A stretch of 64,000 nucleotides of DNA from a virus (IMGVR_UViG_3300020420_001018:1-64000); one strand, 5' to 3'; shown: positions 8,301 to 17,063, counted from the first letter of the stretch. The notes: generated from the sequence alone by a model not told the origin. Made by a program: numbers and translations.

Positions 8301-8906
8301 ATGGCAACTTTAGATAAAGATAATAAGAAAAAGTCAGGCCCAGAAAAAGCACAGCAACCTTTACAACCAGGTATGATGATGTGGGAAGCTGGAATAATGT
8401 ATTTCAGTGACGGATTTGACAGCAACTCAACAAAACCAGTGATACAAGCAATAATTGAAAAAAATTTATTGCCTGATTCATCAAGGCCAAAAGAATTAAC
8501 ATTGGTAATTAATTCACCTGGCGGACAAGTACATTCAGCATTTGCATTAATTGACACAATGAAAGGATCAGCTATACCTGTAAAAACAGTAGGACTTGGT
8601 ATGATTGCATCATGTGGACTATTAACTTTTATGAGTGGTACAAAAGGTCGAAGAGTCATTACACCAAATACATCAATACTATCTCATCAATACAGTTGGG
8701 GTAGTGTAGGTAAAGAACATGAATTATTTGCAAGAGTAAAAGAATTTGAATTAAGTACAGCACGTATGATGGATCATTATAAAAAATGTACTGGTTTGAG
8801 TGAAAAGAAAATTAGAGAAATATTGTTACCTGCTGAAGATGTTTGGTTAAGTGCCAAAGAGGCTGTTAAGTACGGCATTGCAGATAAAATTGTTTCAACA
8901 TATTAA
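8301..8906 (+). CDS. ClpP-like serine peptidase (phage type)
   Basis: 201 residues of the ClpP fold. Catalytic triad visible: S104 in MIASCG, H129 in ILSHQ and D180 in PAEDVWLS, with NSPGGQVHSA before the nucleophile as in ClpP. ClpP-like peptidases of this divergent type are known in T4-like cyanophages. It lacks the classic MNLVPMV N terminus, unlike the second peptidase at 49178. It could assemble with ClpX/ClpA-type ATPases or act in capsid maturation; the window also holds a full ClpX. It starts 8 nt after the primase gene with a good AGGAG site. Confidence 0.85.
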   Translation: MATLDKDNKKKSGPEKAQQPLQPGMMMWEAGIMYFSDGFDSNSTKPVIQAIIEKNLLPDSSRPKELTLVINSPGGQVHSAFALIDTMKGSAIPVKTVGLGMIASCGLLTFMSGTKGRRVITPNTSILSHQYSWGSVGKEHELFARVKEFELSTARMMDHYKKCTGLSEKKIREILLPAEDVWLSAKEAVKYGIADKIVSTY

Positions 8907-8914
8907 AGGATTTT

Positions 8915-9088
8915 ATGAATCAAAAATTACTAATTATTTTTTTATTAGTATTAGGTTTATCAAATGTTTATCTAGCATATCAAATTATAGAGTTACAAGT
9001 TACAGTAACAGAATTGCTTGAAATGGTATATGAAAACAGAACTATATTAGAAATGTTAACATTATTTGGAGTTGGAGTAGACGTATAA
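8915..9088 (+). CDS. Small single-pass membrane protein
   Basis: 57 residues, ATG at 8915 preceded by AAAGGA, ending TAATG on the start of thyX. The N terminus is very hydrophobic (residues 5-22), forming one membrane segment or uncleaved signal, followed by a short amphipathic Glu/Leu-rich helix. It fills the whole gap between the two neighbours with coupled ends, which supports it being a real gene. Function unknown. Confidence 0.6.
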   Translation: MNQKLLIIFLLVLGLSNVYLAYQIIELQVTVTELLEMVYENRTILEMLTLFGVGVDV

Positions 9089-9711
9089 TGGAAGTACAAC
9101 TAATTGATAAAATGGGTGATGATCTAACTGTGGTAAATGCGGCAAGGGTCAGTTACGGAAAAAATAAAACAACCTTTGAGCTTTCAGATGAAAAATTAAT
9201 TAAGTTTTTAGCTAAACACAATCACTGGTCACCATTTGCACATTGTAGTTTACAATTTAGAATTAAAGCACCTGTATTTGTTGCTAGACAGTTAGTAAAG
9301 CATCAAGTAGGTTTAAGTTGGAATGAAATTAGCAGACGGTATGTTGATTATGAACCAGAATTTTACACTCCAGATACTTGGAGAGGAAGGCCATTAGATT
9401 CTAAACAAGGATCAGATGGAGAAGTGTCAGTTGACAACAGCAAATATGATAATATGATGTCTCAGCTAAAACTTTTTTATGAAACATTATTAAATCAGGG
9501 TGTGGCTCCAGAAATGGCTAGAATGGTTTTACCACAAAGTATGATGACAGAATGGTATTGGACAGGAACTTTGTATGCTTTTTCGAGAGTTTGTGAATTA
9601 AGATGTGCCAAAGATACACAAGAAGAAACAAGAAAAATAGCAGATAAAATAGATGGAATATGTGATGAAGAATTTCCATACAGCTGGAAATACTTGCGAA
9701 ATAAGGATTAA
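9088..9711 (+). CDS. thyX: Flavin-dependent thymidylate synthase ThyX
   Basis: Makes dTMP from dUMP using FAD, NADPH and methylenetetrahydrofolate, supplying precursors with the reductase genes downstream. Seen: HNHWSPFAHCSLQF near residue 44 and the ThyX signature region K71-H72-Q73 ... S82-R83-R84-Y85. The canonical RHRX7S is altered to KHQ with one extra residue before the Ser, a variant I associate with phage ThyX proteins. Length 207 is normal. It overlaps the preceding small gene (TAATG). Family assignment is secure. Confidence 0.9.
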   Translation: MEVQLIDKMGDDLTVVNAARVSYGKNKTTFELSDEKLIKFLAKHNHWSPFAHCSLQFRIKAPVFVARQLVKHQVGLSWNEISRRYVDYEPEFYTPDTWRGRPLDSKQGSDGEVSVDNSKYDNMMSQLKLFYETLLNQGVAPEMARMVLPQSMMTEWYWTGTLYAFSRVCELRCAKDTQEETRKIADKIDGICDEEFPYSWKYLRNKD

Positions 9712-9722
9712 TATTGTATAGT
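9694..9722 (+). promoter_or_regulatory. Sigma70-type promoter of the gp41-like helicase gene, leaderless geometry
   Basis: TTGCGA at 9694-9699, a 17-nt spacer, TATAGT at 9717-9722, 7 nt before ATG 9730. Confidence 0.5.
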
Positions 9723-9729
9723 TATTAGT

Positions 9730-11154
9730 ATGAACGATTTAAAAGATTATAATGAAGAATTGCAAAAACTGTTTTTAGAGTTTTGTGCTACAGATCCAGA
9801 ATTATTTGTTAGAGTAAAGAATATTGTTAAAGTAGAATACTTTTCACGTAAGTTAGCCAATGTAGCTAAATTTATGTTAGAACATTCTGAAGAATACAAT
9901 GCACTTCCAACTATAGAACAAGTACAAGCAACCTGCGGAGTTGAACTTAAAAAAGTTGATATAGATGAAAGACATAAAAATTGGTTTTTTGATGAATTTG
10001 AAACTTTTTGTAGACACAAAGCATTAGAACTTGCAATTATCCAATCAGCAGATTTATTAGAAAAAGGTGACTATGGTCAAGTAGAAGATAAAATTAAACA
10101 TGCAGTAAGGATTGGACTTACAAAAGATTTAGGTACAGATTATTTTATTGATCCAAAAGCAAGATTGTTATCACTCAAAGATAATAATGGTACAGTAAGC
10201 ACAGGATGGTCAGCATTGGATCATAAATTGTATGGCGGATTTAATAAAGGTGAATTGAATATATTTGCAGGACAATCAGGTGCAGGTAAAAGTTTATTCT
10301 TACAAAATGTTGCATTGAACTGGGCAAACGTTGGCATGAACGTGATATACTTTACTTTTGAATTGAGTGAAGAATTAAGTTCTATGAGAGTTGACAGTAT
10401 GTCAACAGGAGTAGCATCAAATGAAATATTTAAAAAGATTGATGACATTGATTTAATGGTTAGGATGCAAGGGCAAAAGTCTGGTAAGTTCCAACTAAAG
10501 TATATGAGCAGTGGTGCAACTGTAAATGATTTGCGTAGTTATCTAAAAGAATATGAAGTACAAACAGGTACAAAGCCAGACTGTATTTGTGTTGACTATT
10601 TAGACTTGTTGATGCCAATATCAAAAAGAGTTTCTCCAAGTGATCTGTTTATTAAAGACAAATATGTATCAGAAGAGTTGCGTAATCTAGCAGTAGAACA
10701 GCAAATAGTGTTGGTAACAGCATCGCAGTTGAATAGGGCAAGTGTTGAAGAAACTGAGTTTGATCATTCGCATATTGCTGGTGGATTAAGTAAAATACAA
10801 ACAGCAGATAATGTAATTGGTATTCAAACTAGTAGAGCTATGCGTGAACGCGGAAGATATATGATTCAACTGATGAAAACAAGATCAAGTGGCGGTGTTG
10901 GAACTAAAATTAACTTGGCATTTAATATAGATACCTTAAGAATTACAGACTTAACAGAAGCACAAATGGCTGAGGATGATAGCATGACTACATCAAATAT
11001 GGCAACTAGTATTAAGAAAAGAACTAGTGTAATCACGCCTAAAAAGCCAGAAAATCAAGGTGCACAGGTGGCTGAAAAGGTTGAACAAGTAGCAAATCTG
11101 CGTAGTATATTAAAATCTAAAAGACATCAATATTCAAGTGAAAATGACTTATAG
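9730..11154 (+). CDS. Replicative DNA helicase (T4 gp41/DnaB-like)
   Basis: Hexameric 5'-3' helicase that opens the fork and works with the gp61-type primase. Seen: a helical N-terminal domain (about 1-145), then a RecA-type core with Walker A GQSGAGKS at 181-188 (Lys187), Walker B-like CICVDYLDLL near residue 284, and TASQLNR just after it, typical of DnaB family proteins. 474 residues matches T4 gp41 (475). The C-terminal tail after about residue 420 is low-complexity and likely flexible. A promoter giving a leaderless mRNA sits just upstream. Confidence 0.9.
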   Translation: MNDLKDYNEELQKLFLEFCATDPELFVRVKNIVKVEYFSRKLANVAKFMLEHSEEYNALPTIEQVQATCGVELKKVDIDERHKNWFFDEFETFCRHKALELAIIQSADLLEKGDYGQVEDKIKHAVRIGLTKDLGTDYFIDPKARLLSLKDNNGTVSTGWSALDHKLYGGFNKGELNIFAGQSGAGKSLFLQNVALNWANVGMNVIYFTFELSEELSSMRVDSMSTGVASNEIFKKIDDIDLMVRMQGQKSGKFQLKYMSSGATVNDLRSYLKEYEVQTGTKPDCICVDYLDLLMPISKRVSPSDLFIKDKYVSEELRNLAVEQQIVLVTASQLNRASVEETEFDHSHIAGGLSKIQTADNVIGIQTSRAMRERGRYMIQLMKTRSSGGVGTKINLAFNIDTLRITDLTEAQMAEDDSMTTSNMATSIKKRTSVITPKKPENQGAQVAEKVEQVANLRSILKSKRHQYSSENDL

Positions 11155-11181
11155 TATGAGTATACATAGGCTTCTTTTTAG

Positions 11182-11189
11182 TATAAATA
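11182..11189 (+). promoter_or_regulatory. T4-type late promoter TATAAATA
   Basis: Perfect T4 late-promoter octamer 30 nt upstream of the ATG at 11220, at the start of the virion-type gene block after the helicase gene. Confidence 0.6.
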
Positions 11190-11219
11190 AGTGTATAGGA
11201 AAGTAAAGAGTTGAAACAT

Positions 11220-11483
11220 ATGAAACGACACACTAAATCAATACTAGAAGAGATTTCTCAATCAATACCTCAAAATAATAGAGAGGCATTAATAGAATCT
11301 CGTGCGAGTCATGTGATAACATCTGCTTTAAATTTGATTGATATGCTGTATGAATCTTATGATGAAAACACTGCTGGTGAACTATCTAGACGATTAATCA
11401 ACAGCATTAAAAGTTCAGATCCTGCAAAATTTGAACGTGGCATAAGAAAAGTGAACGGCAACAATGAAACTGACACAAATTAG
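11220..11483 (+). CDS. Small phage hypothetical upstream of the ligase-like protein
   Basis: 87 residues from ATG 11220; a TTG at 11211 extends it by three codons but is less likely. Predominantly helical (SILEEI..., HVITSALNLIDMLYE), soluble and mixed charge. It overlaps the next gene by 20 nt, so the two are probably translationally coupled. A late-promoter octamer 30 nt upstream suggests late expression. Function unknown. Confidence 0.65.
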   Translation: MKRHTKSILEEISQSIPQNNREALIESRASHVITSALNLIDMLYESYDENTAGELSRRLINSIKSSDPAKFERGIRKVNGNNETDTN

Positions 11484-13452
11484 TATTACGGAAAACGTAA
11501 ACACACACTTAACACATTTAGAAGACTTATCTTTGTTTAAAGGTAAAAAAGGTGCAATTGAAGGCATTCGTTTCTTAAAAAACTTATCAACAATAGTAAA
11601 AGGACACACACCTAAAAAATTTAATATTACTACAAAGTGGGATGGCTCTCCGGCAATTGTTTGTGGAAAAGATCCAGCTGATGGTAAATTTTTTGTAGGT
11701 ACTAAAGGAGTATTTGCAAAGTCACCGAAATTAAATAAATCAGCAAAAGACATCGAAACAAATCATGCTGATGTTGGAGATAACGATAAAAGTGAATTAC
11801 GTGGAAAGCTAAACGCAGTATTACAAAATTTATCAAAATTAAATATCCAAAATGTATTACAAGGTGACTTAATGTTTACGCAAGGAGATTTAAAAGAAAG
11901 AGGTTTTGAAAATAAAAAATATTTAACATTTAAACCAAATACAATTACATACGCAGTACCAAGTGATTCTGAACTAGCAAGTAAAATGAGATCAGCAAAA
12001 ATTGGTATTGTTTTTCATACTGCTTATGAAGGCGAAAGTTTAGATAAAATGACAGCATCATTTAAAGTTGATTTATCTAGTTTAAATCAAACTCCAGATG
12101 TTTGGTTTGATGATGCATATATAAAAGATTTTTCAGGTATGGCGACAATGACAGCACAGGAGTCTGAAGCTGTTGAAAATGCAATTGCTGATGCACAAAA
12201 ACATTTAAATTCTACAGGGAACGCTTTTGAATTTTTAGATGGTTCTGATGCCGGCAATGATTTAAAAGTAAATATAGCGGCAAATATGAATGCCAACATA
12301 AAACAGAATTCTATACAACAAGATCCAGAAAAGTTTTTCAATCAGTTTCTTTCTGATTATATTCGTAGGTCAGAAGAAAAAATAGCTTCATTAAAAACAG
12401 GACGTGAAGGACCAGCTGGACAAAGACGTTTAAATGCCCTACAAATTGGCTTGAATTACTTAAATACTAATAAGAGTAATATGATGAACTTTTATGCACT
12501 GTGGCTTAAATTAGGTGCTATAAAAGACGTATTATACAAGAAACTATCAAATATTAAAGCAATTGATAGTTTTGAAGAAGTAGATGGTGAATTAAAAGTA
12601 AGAGATCCTGAAGGATTTGTTGCTATTGATCATATAGGTAATGCAGTAAAGGTAGTAGATAGATTAGATTTTAGTAGGAAAAATTTTATGAAAAGTGAAA
12701 CAATAGAACTAGACTTTGTAAATGATTTAATGACAGAAGCAAGAATGTTTAGATCACGACACGGGTTATCAGATTATTCAGCTCGTGAAATGGCAGATAA
12801 CACTTTTGCACATATAGTTGCATTACAAGTATTAAATAGAGAATTTAAATATTCATCTGTAGCAAGTACCTATGCTGGTAGAACAGCAAGTTACGGAAAC
12901 TTTGATTACTTTAGATCAAATGGCACAGACTTATATGCTATGCTACATTCTTTATTTGGAAAAGGTTCAATTACAAAATTTGCAGATGAAAAAAATAGTG
13001 AAATACTTTTAAAAAGAATGCGTCCAAATATGACACAAATAAAAGGATTTTTAAATCATATTTCGTCATCTGGTGCAAATGGTGACAAAGAAAAAAGAAT
13101 GTTAATGCAGTTGCAATCAATGTTGTTTGTAAATGACAGCAGATTAAGATCAATGAAACGTCTAGCAGGTGATTGGGAAAATTTAACAACTAGAGAAAAA
13201 AGAACATTAGTTTCAAGTTTATATAATTATTTCAGAGCAAATGCACCAAAATCATCTTTGATGTCAGTGTTACAAAAACTATCACGTGAAAGAGATTATG
13301 CTGGCGGTGAAAAAGTTAAAACATCAAAAGCAATGGCAACTGGTGCGGCAATTGCCGGTGCATATTTAGGATATAAATTAGGAAGAGGCAAAGGTCCATC
13401 TTATGCAGATAAGATGAAAGGATTTGATTTGTCTGGTAGGAAGAAAAAATAA
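11464..13452 (+). CDS. Large ligase-like (nucleotidyltransferase-fold) phage protein
   Basis: 662 residues. The N-terminal half has an order of motifs like covalent nucleotidyltransferases (DNA/RNA ligases, capping enzymes): K58-W-D-G-S-P (motif I KxDG), LQGDLMF near residue 137 (motif III-like), PEGFVAID near 385 (motif IV-like) and KVVDRLDFS near 397 (motif V-like). The C-terminal 250 residues are helical and basic and end in a Gly-rich hydrophobic segment (ATGAAIAGAYLGYKLG) that could touch a membrane. T4-like marine phages carry such long proteins annotated only as hypothetical. An enzymatic role is inferred from motifs; a virion-associated role is suggested by the late promoter and neighbours. 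Confidence 0.6.
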   Translation: MKLTQISITENVNTHLTHLEDLSLFKGKKGAIEGIRFLKNLSTIVKGHTPKKFNITTKWDGSPAIVCGKDPADGKFFVGTKGVFAKSPKLNKSAKDIETNHADVGDNDKSELRGKLNAVLQNLSKLNIQNVLQGDLMFTQGDLKERGFENKKYLTFKPNTITYAVPSDSELASKMRSAKIGIVFHTAYEGESLDKMTASFKVDLSSLNQTPDVWFDDAYIKDFSGMATMTAQESEAVENAIADAQKHLNSTGNAFEFLDGSDAGNDLKVNIAANMNANIKQNSIQQDPEKFFNQFLSDYIRRSEEKIASLKTGREGPAGQRRLNALQIGLNYLNTNKSNMMNFYALWLKLGAIKDVLYKKLSNIKAIDSFEEVDGELKVRDPEGFVAIDHIGNAVKVVDRLDFSRKNFMKSETIELDFVNDLMTEARMFRSRHGLSDYSAREMADNTFAHIVALQVLNREFKYSSVASTYAGRTASYGNFDYFRSNGTDLYAMLHSLFGKGSITKFADEKNSEILLKRMRPNMTQIKGFLNHISSSGANGDKEKRMLMQLQSMLFVNDSRLRSMKRLAGDWENLTTREKRTLVSSLYNYFRANAPKSSLMSVLQKLSRERDYAGGEKVKTSKAMATGAAIAGAYLGYKLGRGKGPSYADKMKGFDLSGRKKK

Positions 13453-13856
13453 TGACAGTAAGAATCAACGGAGCGGCTAGAGGTGGTGAATTTATTAGTA
13501 ACAATTTGCAGTTTTACAATTTGTACACCAATATTAATATTGAACAAACTGGCAATTATCAAGATGCTACACAAAAAGATTTTGATTCAATTGTACAAAT
13601 GATTGCTATGTTTTCACAGGTGATCATTTCAAACGATCCTGTCAATGTTGCTGATTTAAATGCCAATGGTGCACCTACGTTAACGGGTGCAGGATATGTA
13701 TTCAAGTTTGCAGTTGAATATCCAGATGTTTTTACTGATAATGGAAACCCAGCCGGGAAACTAATAAGCATAATGGATGGCGTAATACTGAATGGTGGAA
13801 CAATTGCAACTACAGGATCAATTAATTTAGAATTTACACAATCGGAGACATTATAA
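13452..13856 (+). CDS. Probable small virion protein
   Basis: 134 residues, TAATG overlap with the ligase-like gene. Beta-rich, Asn/Gly/Thr-rich composition (RINGAARGGEF, NGGTIATTGSINLEF) with no charged helices, as in small phage structural proteins. No enzymatic motif, signal or membrane segment. It belongs to the virion-type block 11.2-19.2 kb. Confidence 0.6.
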   Translation: MTVRINGAARGGEFISNNLQFYNLYTNINIEQTGNYQDATQKDFDSIVQMIAMFSQVIISNDPVNVADLNANGAPTLTGAGYVFKFAVEYPDVFTDNGNPAGKLISIMDGVILNGGTIATTGSINLEFTQSETL

Positions 13857-13857
13857 A

Positions 13858-14118
13858 ATGGACAATAAACCGCAAAGAGCACCAAAAGATTTAGCAAGTT
13901 TAGAAACACAAAGTTTAGAAACGCATGTTGTTGTTTCTCATGAAAGACACGAAGAAATACAAAAAAGATTTGATAAAATTGATATACGTATGGACAGGAT
14001 GGAAGATCATACAGACAAACAATTTACAAAAATTGAAAGAATTATTATTTGGTCAATGGGTACTTTGTTTATTACATTATTAACTACATTATTCACAATT
14101 GTGTATAGGGCAGGATAA
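13858..14118 (+). CDS. XhlA-like small membrane protein (holin-accessory type)
   Basis: 86 residues: a polar coiled-coil region (about 25-60, heptad-like HEEIQKRFDKIDIRMDRMEDH) followed by one transmembrane segment (about 62-82). This is the architecture of the phage XhlA/hemolysin-associated family, which helps holins. It starts 1 nt after the previous stop. The family call rests on architecture only; a role in lysis is inference. Confidence 0.55.
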   Translation: MDNKPQRAPKDLASLETQSLETHVVVSHERHEEIQKRFDKIDIRMDRMEDHTDKQFTKIERIIIWSMGTLFITLLTTLFTIVYRAG

Positions 14119-14119
14119 A

Positions 14120-14416
14120 ATGATTATTGCTGAATTAGATTACAACGTTGATATACCAGAATCTAGATTGATTTTTGGCCGCAAAGGAAATAAAGTGGTC
14201 AAGAAATATCGTTGTTCGTTTGGCAGGAAAAAAGGCAGAATTGTATCAAATCCTAGTGTTTGTTCTGCACCATTAGATATTAAAAAAAGATTTACGCTTA
14301 AAAAAACTAGAGCAAAAATGGGTCAAAGAATTATTAGAAAAACATTAAGAACTAAAAGATTTAATCCAGCTTCTAGACGTGTAGCGGCTATGAATAAAGC
14401 ATTGAGAAGAAGGTAA
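14120..14416 (+). CDS. Very basic small phage protein
   Basis: 98 residues from ATG 14120, the start closest to the upstream stop (TAAAATG); a longer frame from 14099 would overlap the membrane protein. Strongly basic C-terminal half (KKTRAKMGQRIIRKTLRTKRF ... RRR at the end), suggesting binding to nucleic acid or to the acidic scaffold protein. Within a virion-type block it could be a head-interior protein. No known domain recognised. Confidence 0.6.
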   Translation: MIIAELDYNVDIPESRLIFGRKGNKVVKKYRCSFGRKKGRIVSNPSVCSAPLDIKKRFTLKKTRAKMGQRIIRKTLRTKRFNPASRRVAAMNKALRRR

Positions 14417-14424
14417 ATATTGAC

Positions 14425-14949
14425 ATGAGCTTAAAAGATGATATTATAAATGGCATTGATGATCCTAAAACATTTACTAACCAAGTTAGTAAATTAGTTC
14501 ACATGCCGACTAGTGTTGTTAAATCATTAACAGAGCCACTAGGTCTTAGAGACTATATGAATTTAGCAAAAGCAGTTGATGAAGAAGATCCAGAAAGTGC
14601 AAAAGAAATTTTGATGTCTGGATACGAGCAACTAGATGATGTTGTAAAAAGCATACTTGACGAATATACTAGTAGTACAAGTGTTTCTAGCACAAAATCA
14701 AAAAATGTTCCTTCAGCTGGTAATACAAGTGGAAATACAACTATTGAGCCTAAATCAACACAAGGTACACAACCAACACAAACATCAAAACCAACACAAG
14801 ATACACAAGGATCAGCATCAACTCAAGCAGATAAAATGCAAAAAGATGTTGATAAAGAAATATCAGGGTCAATAAAAAAGTTGCAAAAAGATCCAGAATT
14901 TGCTAAAATAATAAAATTTGCAGATATTGTTGCAAAAAATAAAAAATAA
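14425..14949 (+). CDS. Phage hypothetical with Ser/Thr/Gln-rich linker
   Basis: 174 residues. A helical N-terminal domain (1-80), a low-complexity linker of Thr, Gln, Ser and Pro (about 80-135, repeated TQ and TS motifs), and a Lys-rich helical tail. The layout suggests two binding ends joined by a flexible arm. The gene lies between virion-type genes; the function is not recognised. Confidence 0.6.
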   Translation: MSLKDDIINGIDDPKTFTNQVSKLVHMPTSVVKSLTEPLGLRDYMNLAKAVDEEDPESAKEILMSGYEQLDDVVKSILDEYTSSTSVSSTKSKNVPSAGNTSGNTTIEPKSTQGTQPTQTSKPTQDTQGSASTQADKMQKDVDKEISGSIKKLQKDPEFAKIIKFADIVAKNKK

Positions 14950-14958
14950 TAGTATAAT
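14930..14958 (+). promoter_or_regulatory. Sigma70-type promoter, leaderless geometry
   Basis: TTGCAA at 14930-14935, a 17-nt spacer, TATAAT at 14953-14958, and 6 nt before ATG 14965. It lies across the end of the previous gene. Confidence 0.5.
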
Positions 14959-14964
14959 AAACAA

Positions 14965-15693
14965 ATGTTTAGACAAAAAAGAAAACAAAGATATGAAGTC
15001 GCCGCACATGTTGAACAATTAACTGACGGTATGACAGCACGTGATCTAACAGAGCATCTTAGATTTTGGAAAATTATTACTAAATGGGATCCAGAACCAA
15101 ATGCTAATAAAGATTTTATAATAGCAGTAGAAAGAAGATTAAAAAATCTAACAAAAGAAGAAGGTAAACAAAACAAACAAAAAAATTTAAATGATGCGAA
15201 ATCATTAATTGATAACTTAAATAAACTTGATAGAACAGTTCTTAAAGAAATAGTTGAAGTTGGAATTACAGATCCAAGATTCAAAAAAGCATTAACCACA
15301 CAAAAAACAGATCATGGCGTAAAAGTTGGTGATTATTTAATTAAAATACGCCCTTTTAAGAAAAGATACTTATATGATATACTTAATTTAACTACTTCAG
15401 AAACAGTAGTTAAAGATATTAAGCTGTATGAAATGGCCTTTTGTTTAGTAAATTATATGAATGATGAGTTGTTAAACACTGACCCTAAAATGGTAGAATT
15501 GCATGACATATATAATGATTATGTGAAGTACTCGAACACAGCATCGCACTATAAAATAATGTATTTTGAAGCTAAAAAATCAGGCGAAATAACACGTGAA
15601 GCTAAGAATCAGCTTGAATTTGAAAAAAATAGGGATCTAGCACTTGGATGTAAGGTTAAAATCGTAGATCTGTTTAAAAAAAATACCGAATAA
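14965..15693 (+). CDS. Phage hypothetical, helical and basic
   Basis: 242 residues, predominantly helical, with a very basic N terminus (MFRQKRKQR) and a Lys/Asn-rich middle. No catalytic motif or membrane segment. A sigma70-type promoter ends 6 nt before the ATG, so unlike its virion-type neighbours it may also be expressed early, from a leaderless mRNA. Function unknown. Confidence 0.65.
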   Translation: MFRQKRKQRYEVAAHVEQLTDGMTARDLTEHLRFWKIITKWDPEPNANKDFIIAVERRLKNLTKEEGKQNKQKNLNDAKSLIDNLNKLDRTVLKEIVEVGITDPRFKKALTTQKTDHGVKVGDYLIKIRPFKKRYLYDILNLTTSETVVKDIKLYEMAFCLVNYMNDELLNTDPKMVELHDIYNDYVKYSNTASHYKIMYFEAKKSGEITREAKNQLEFEKNRDLALGCKVKIVDLFKKNTE

Positions 15694-15706
15694 AAATAAA
15701 GAAAAG

Positions 15707-15714
15707 TATAAATA
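15707..15714 (+). promoter_or_regulatory. T4-type late promoter TATAAATA
   Basis: Perfect late octamer 22 nt upstream of the scaffold-like gene at 15737. Confidence 0.6.
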
Positions 15715-15736
15715 AGTTAAGTAAGGTAGAAACATT

Positions 15737-16681
15737 ATGAATATATCAGAGTTTGAAAAACCAGCTAATGAGAAATTAGCAAAGATCAACGAAGCACTTG
15801 ATACCCTATACGGTTTTAGAGTGTACGACACAATTGACATCAAAAAACTATATGATGTTAAAAAAGATCTTAAGACAAAATTAAAAGAGCTTGAAGCTAC
15901 ATTGCCTTTTAATTCACACAATAGCGATCCAAAGTATATGAAGCATGTACTATTAGCAGAAGCTATTGATAACATGATTGAAGCAAAGAAAAAAGATCAT
16001 GACAAAGATGGTGATATTGATTCAGATGATTACATGGCGGCACGTGATAAAGCAATCAAAAAAGCTATGGGCAAAGACAAGGAAAAATCAGAAATGAAAA
16101 AACAGCAACAAGATCCAAGACACAATCAAGAGTCAATCGAAGAAGAACTTACTGATAAACAGAAAAAACTACCACCAGCATTGCAAAAAGCAATTGCTAA
16201 AAAACAAGGTGATAAACCAAAAGACAAAGTTGAAGAAAAAGTAGAATCATTAAAAGCATTACTAGAACAAGAAGTTGAAAAAGCAGAAGTAGTTATTGCG
16301 GCTAAAAGTATTGTTGACGAAATGCAAGACATGATTGAACAACTTGGTAAAATGCAAAATGATGAATTAGGTGCAGTTGTTGATCAAATGTCATATCAAT
16401 ATGGCGCAGACAAGGCGGCATCATTTAATACAGCAGTTGCATCACAATTAGAAACACTACTTGGTTCATTAAAATCAGCCAAAGAAGCAGTTAACAATGA
16501 AGTATTAGTTTTAACTGGCGAAGCACCTGCTCCAAGCGACATGGCTCCAGCAGATTCAGATCTAGGTGACATGGAAGATGACGGTGAAGATTTAGAAGCA
16601 CCAGCAGATGATTTAACTGGTGGCGATGATTCAGCAAGTGGTCCAGAAGAAGAACCATTAGGTAGAGCCAAAAAGGCTTAA
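15737..16681 (+). CDS. Scaffold/prohead-core-like acidic protein with EF-hand-like loop
   Basis: 314 residues, very rich in Lys, Glu and Asp and mostly helical, with a strongly acidic C-terminal tail (about 275-310). Residues about 89-105 contain a Ca-binding-loop pattern DHDKDGDIDSDD followed by YMAARDKAIKKAMG. I recall this motif from prohead core proteins of T4-like marine phages. Such proteins form the inner scaffold of the capsid and are cut by the prohead protease. A perfect late promoter lies upstream. The head genes proper (portal, gp23) are outside the window, so the scaffold role is likely but not proven. Confidence 0.6.
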   Translation: MNISEFEKPANEKLAKINEALDTLYGFRVYDTIDIKKLYDVKKDLKTKLKELEATLPFNSHNSDPKYMKHVLLAEAIDNMIEAKKKDHDKDGDIDSDDYMAARDKAIKKAMGKDKEKSEMKKQQQDPRHNQESIEEELTDKQKKLPPALQKAIAKKQGDKPKDKVEEKVESLKALLEQEVEKAEVVIAAKSIVDEMQDMIEQLGKMQNDELGAVVDQMSYQYGADKAASFNTAVASQLETLLGSLKSAKEAVNNEVLVLTGEAPAPSDMAPADSDLGDMEDDGEDLEAPADDLTGGDDSASGPEEEPLGRAKKA

Positions 16682-16684
16682 CCA

Positions 16685-17014
16685 ATGAAAATCACAGAAG
16701 TCATAGGCGAAGACAAATACATCAACCAATTAGATTCAGATATTAATTCTATCATTATCACAATGATGGCCAACGATATTGATGAAATGAAAATGGATGA
16801 TTTTCAAGAACAATTAAAAGGTTTAGGTTCAGTAGTTGATCCACAAGCATTAAGAACATACTTACTAAAAAATGGAAAAATTAAATCCATAACAGGTGAT
16901 AAAATTATATTAGATACTCCATCAAACAATAAATCATTCAGTAAACAGGATGATACAGCTGACAAAGTATCTAAAATGGCTTCACAGTCGGCCAAATCTA
17001 GCATAGATAATTAA
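16685..17014 (+). CDS. Small phage hypothetical next to the scaffold-like gene
   Basis: 109 residues, acidic N-terminal half and Ser/Lys-rich tail, soluble, no recognised motif. It starts 3 nt after the scaffold-like gene and probably shares its late transcript. A head-related role is inferred only from position. Confidence 0.6.
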   Translation: MKITEVIGEDKYINQLDSDINSIIITMMANDIDEMKMDDFQEQLKGLGSVVDPQALRTYLLKNGKIKSITGDKIILDTPSNNKSFSKQDDTADKVSKMASQSAKSSIDN

Positions 17015-17043
17015 TTGACATTTTTAACTTTACTTGCTATAAT
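17015..17043 (+). promoter_or_regulatory. Strong sigma70 promoter with extended -10
   Basis: Perfect TTGACA (17015-17020), a 17-nt spacer, TGC then TATAAT (17038-17043). The downstream gene at 17064 has a leader with AAGGAG at 17051-17056. Confidence 0.75.
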
Positions 17044-17063
17044 AACGAACAAGGAGTATAGTT

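Noticed and set aside
8301-8906. Prohead protease (T4 gp21)
   Set aside because: The triad order and the NSPGG/ASCG motifs are those of ClpP, not of the gp21 (herpes-assemblin-like) protease fold.
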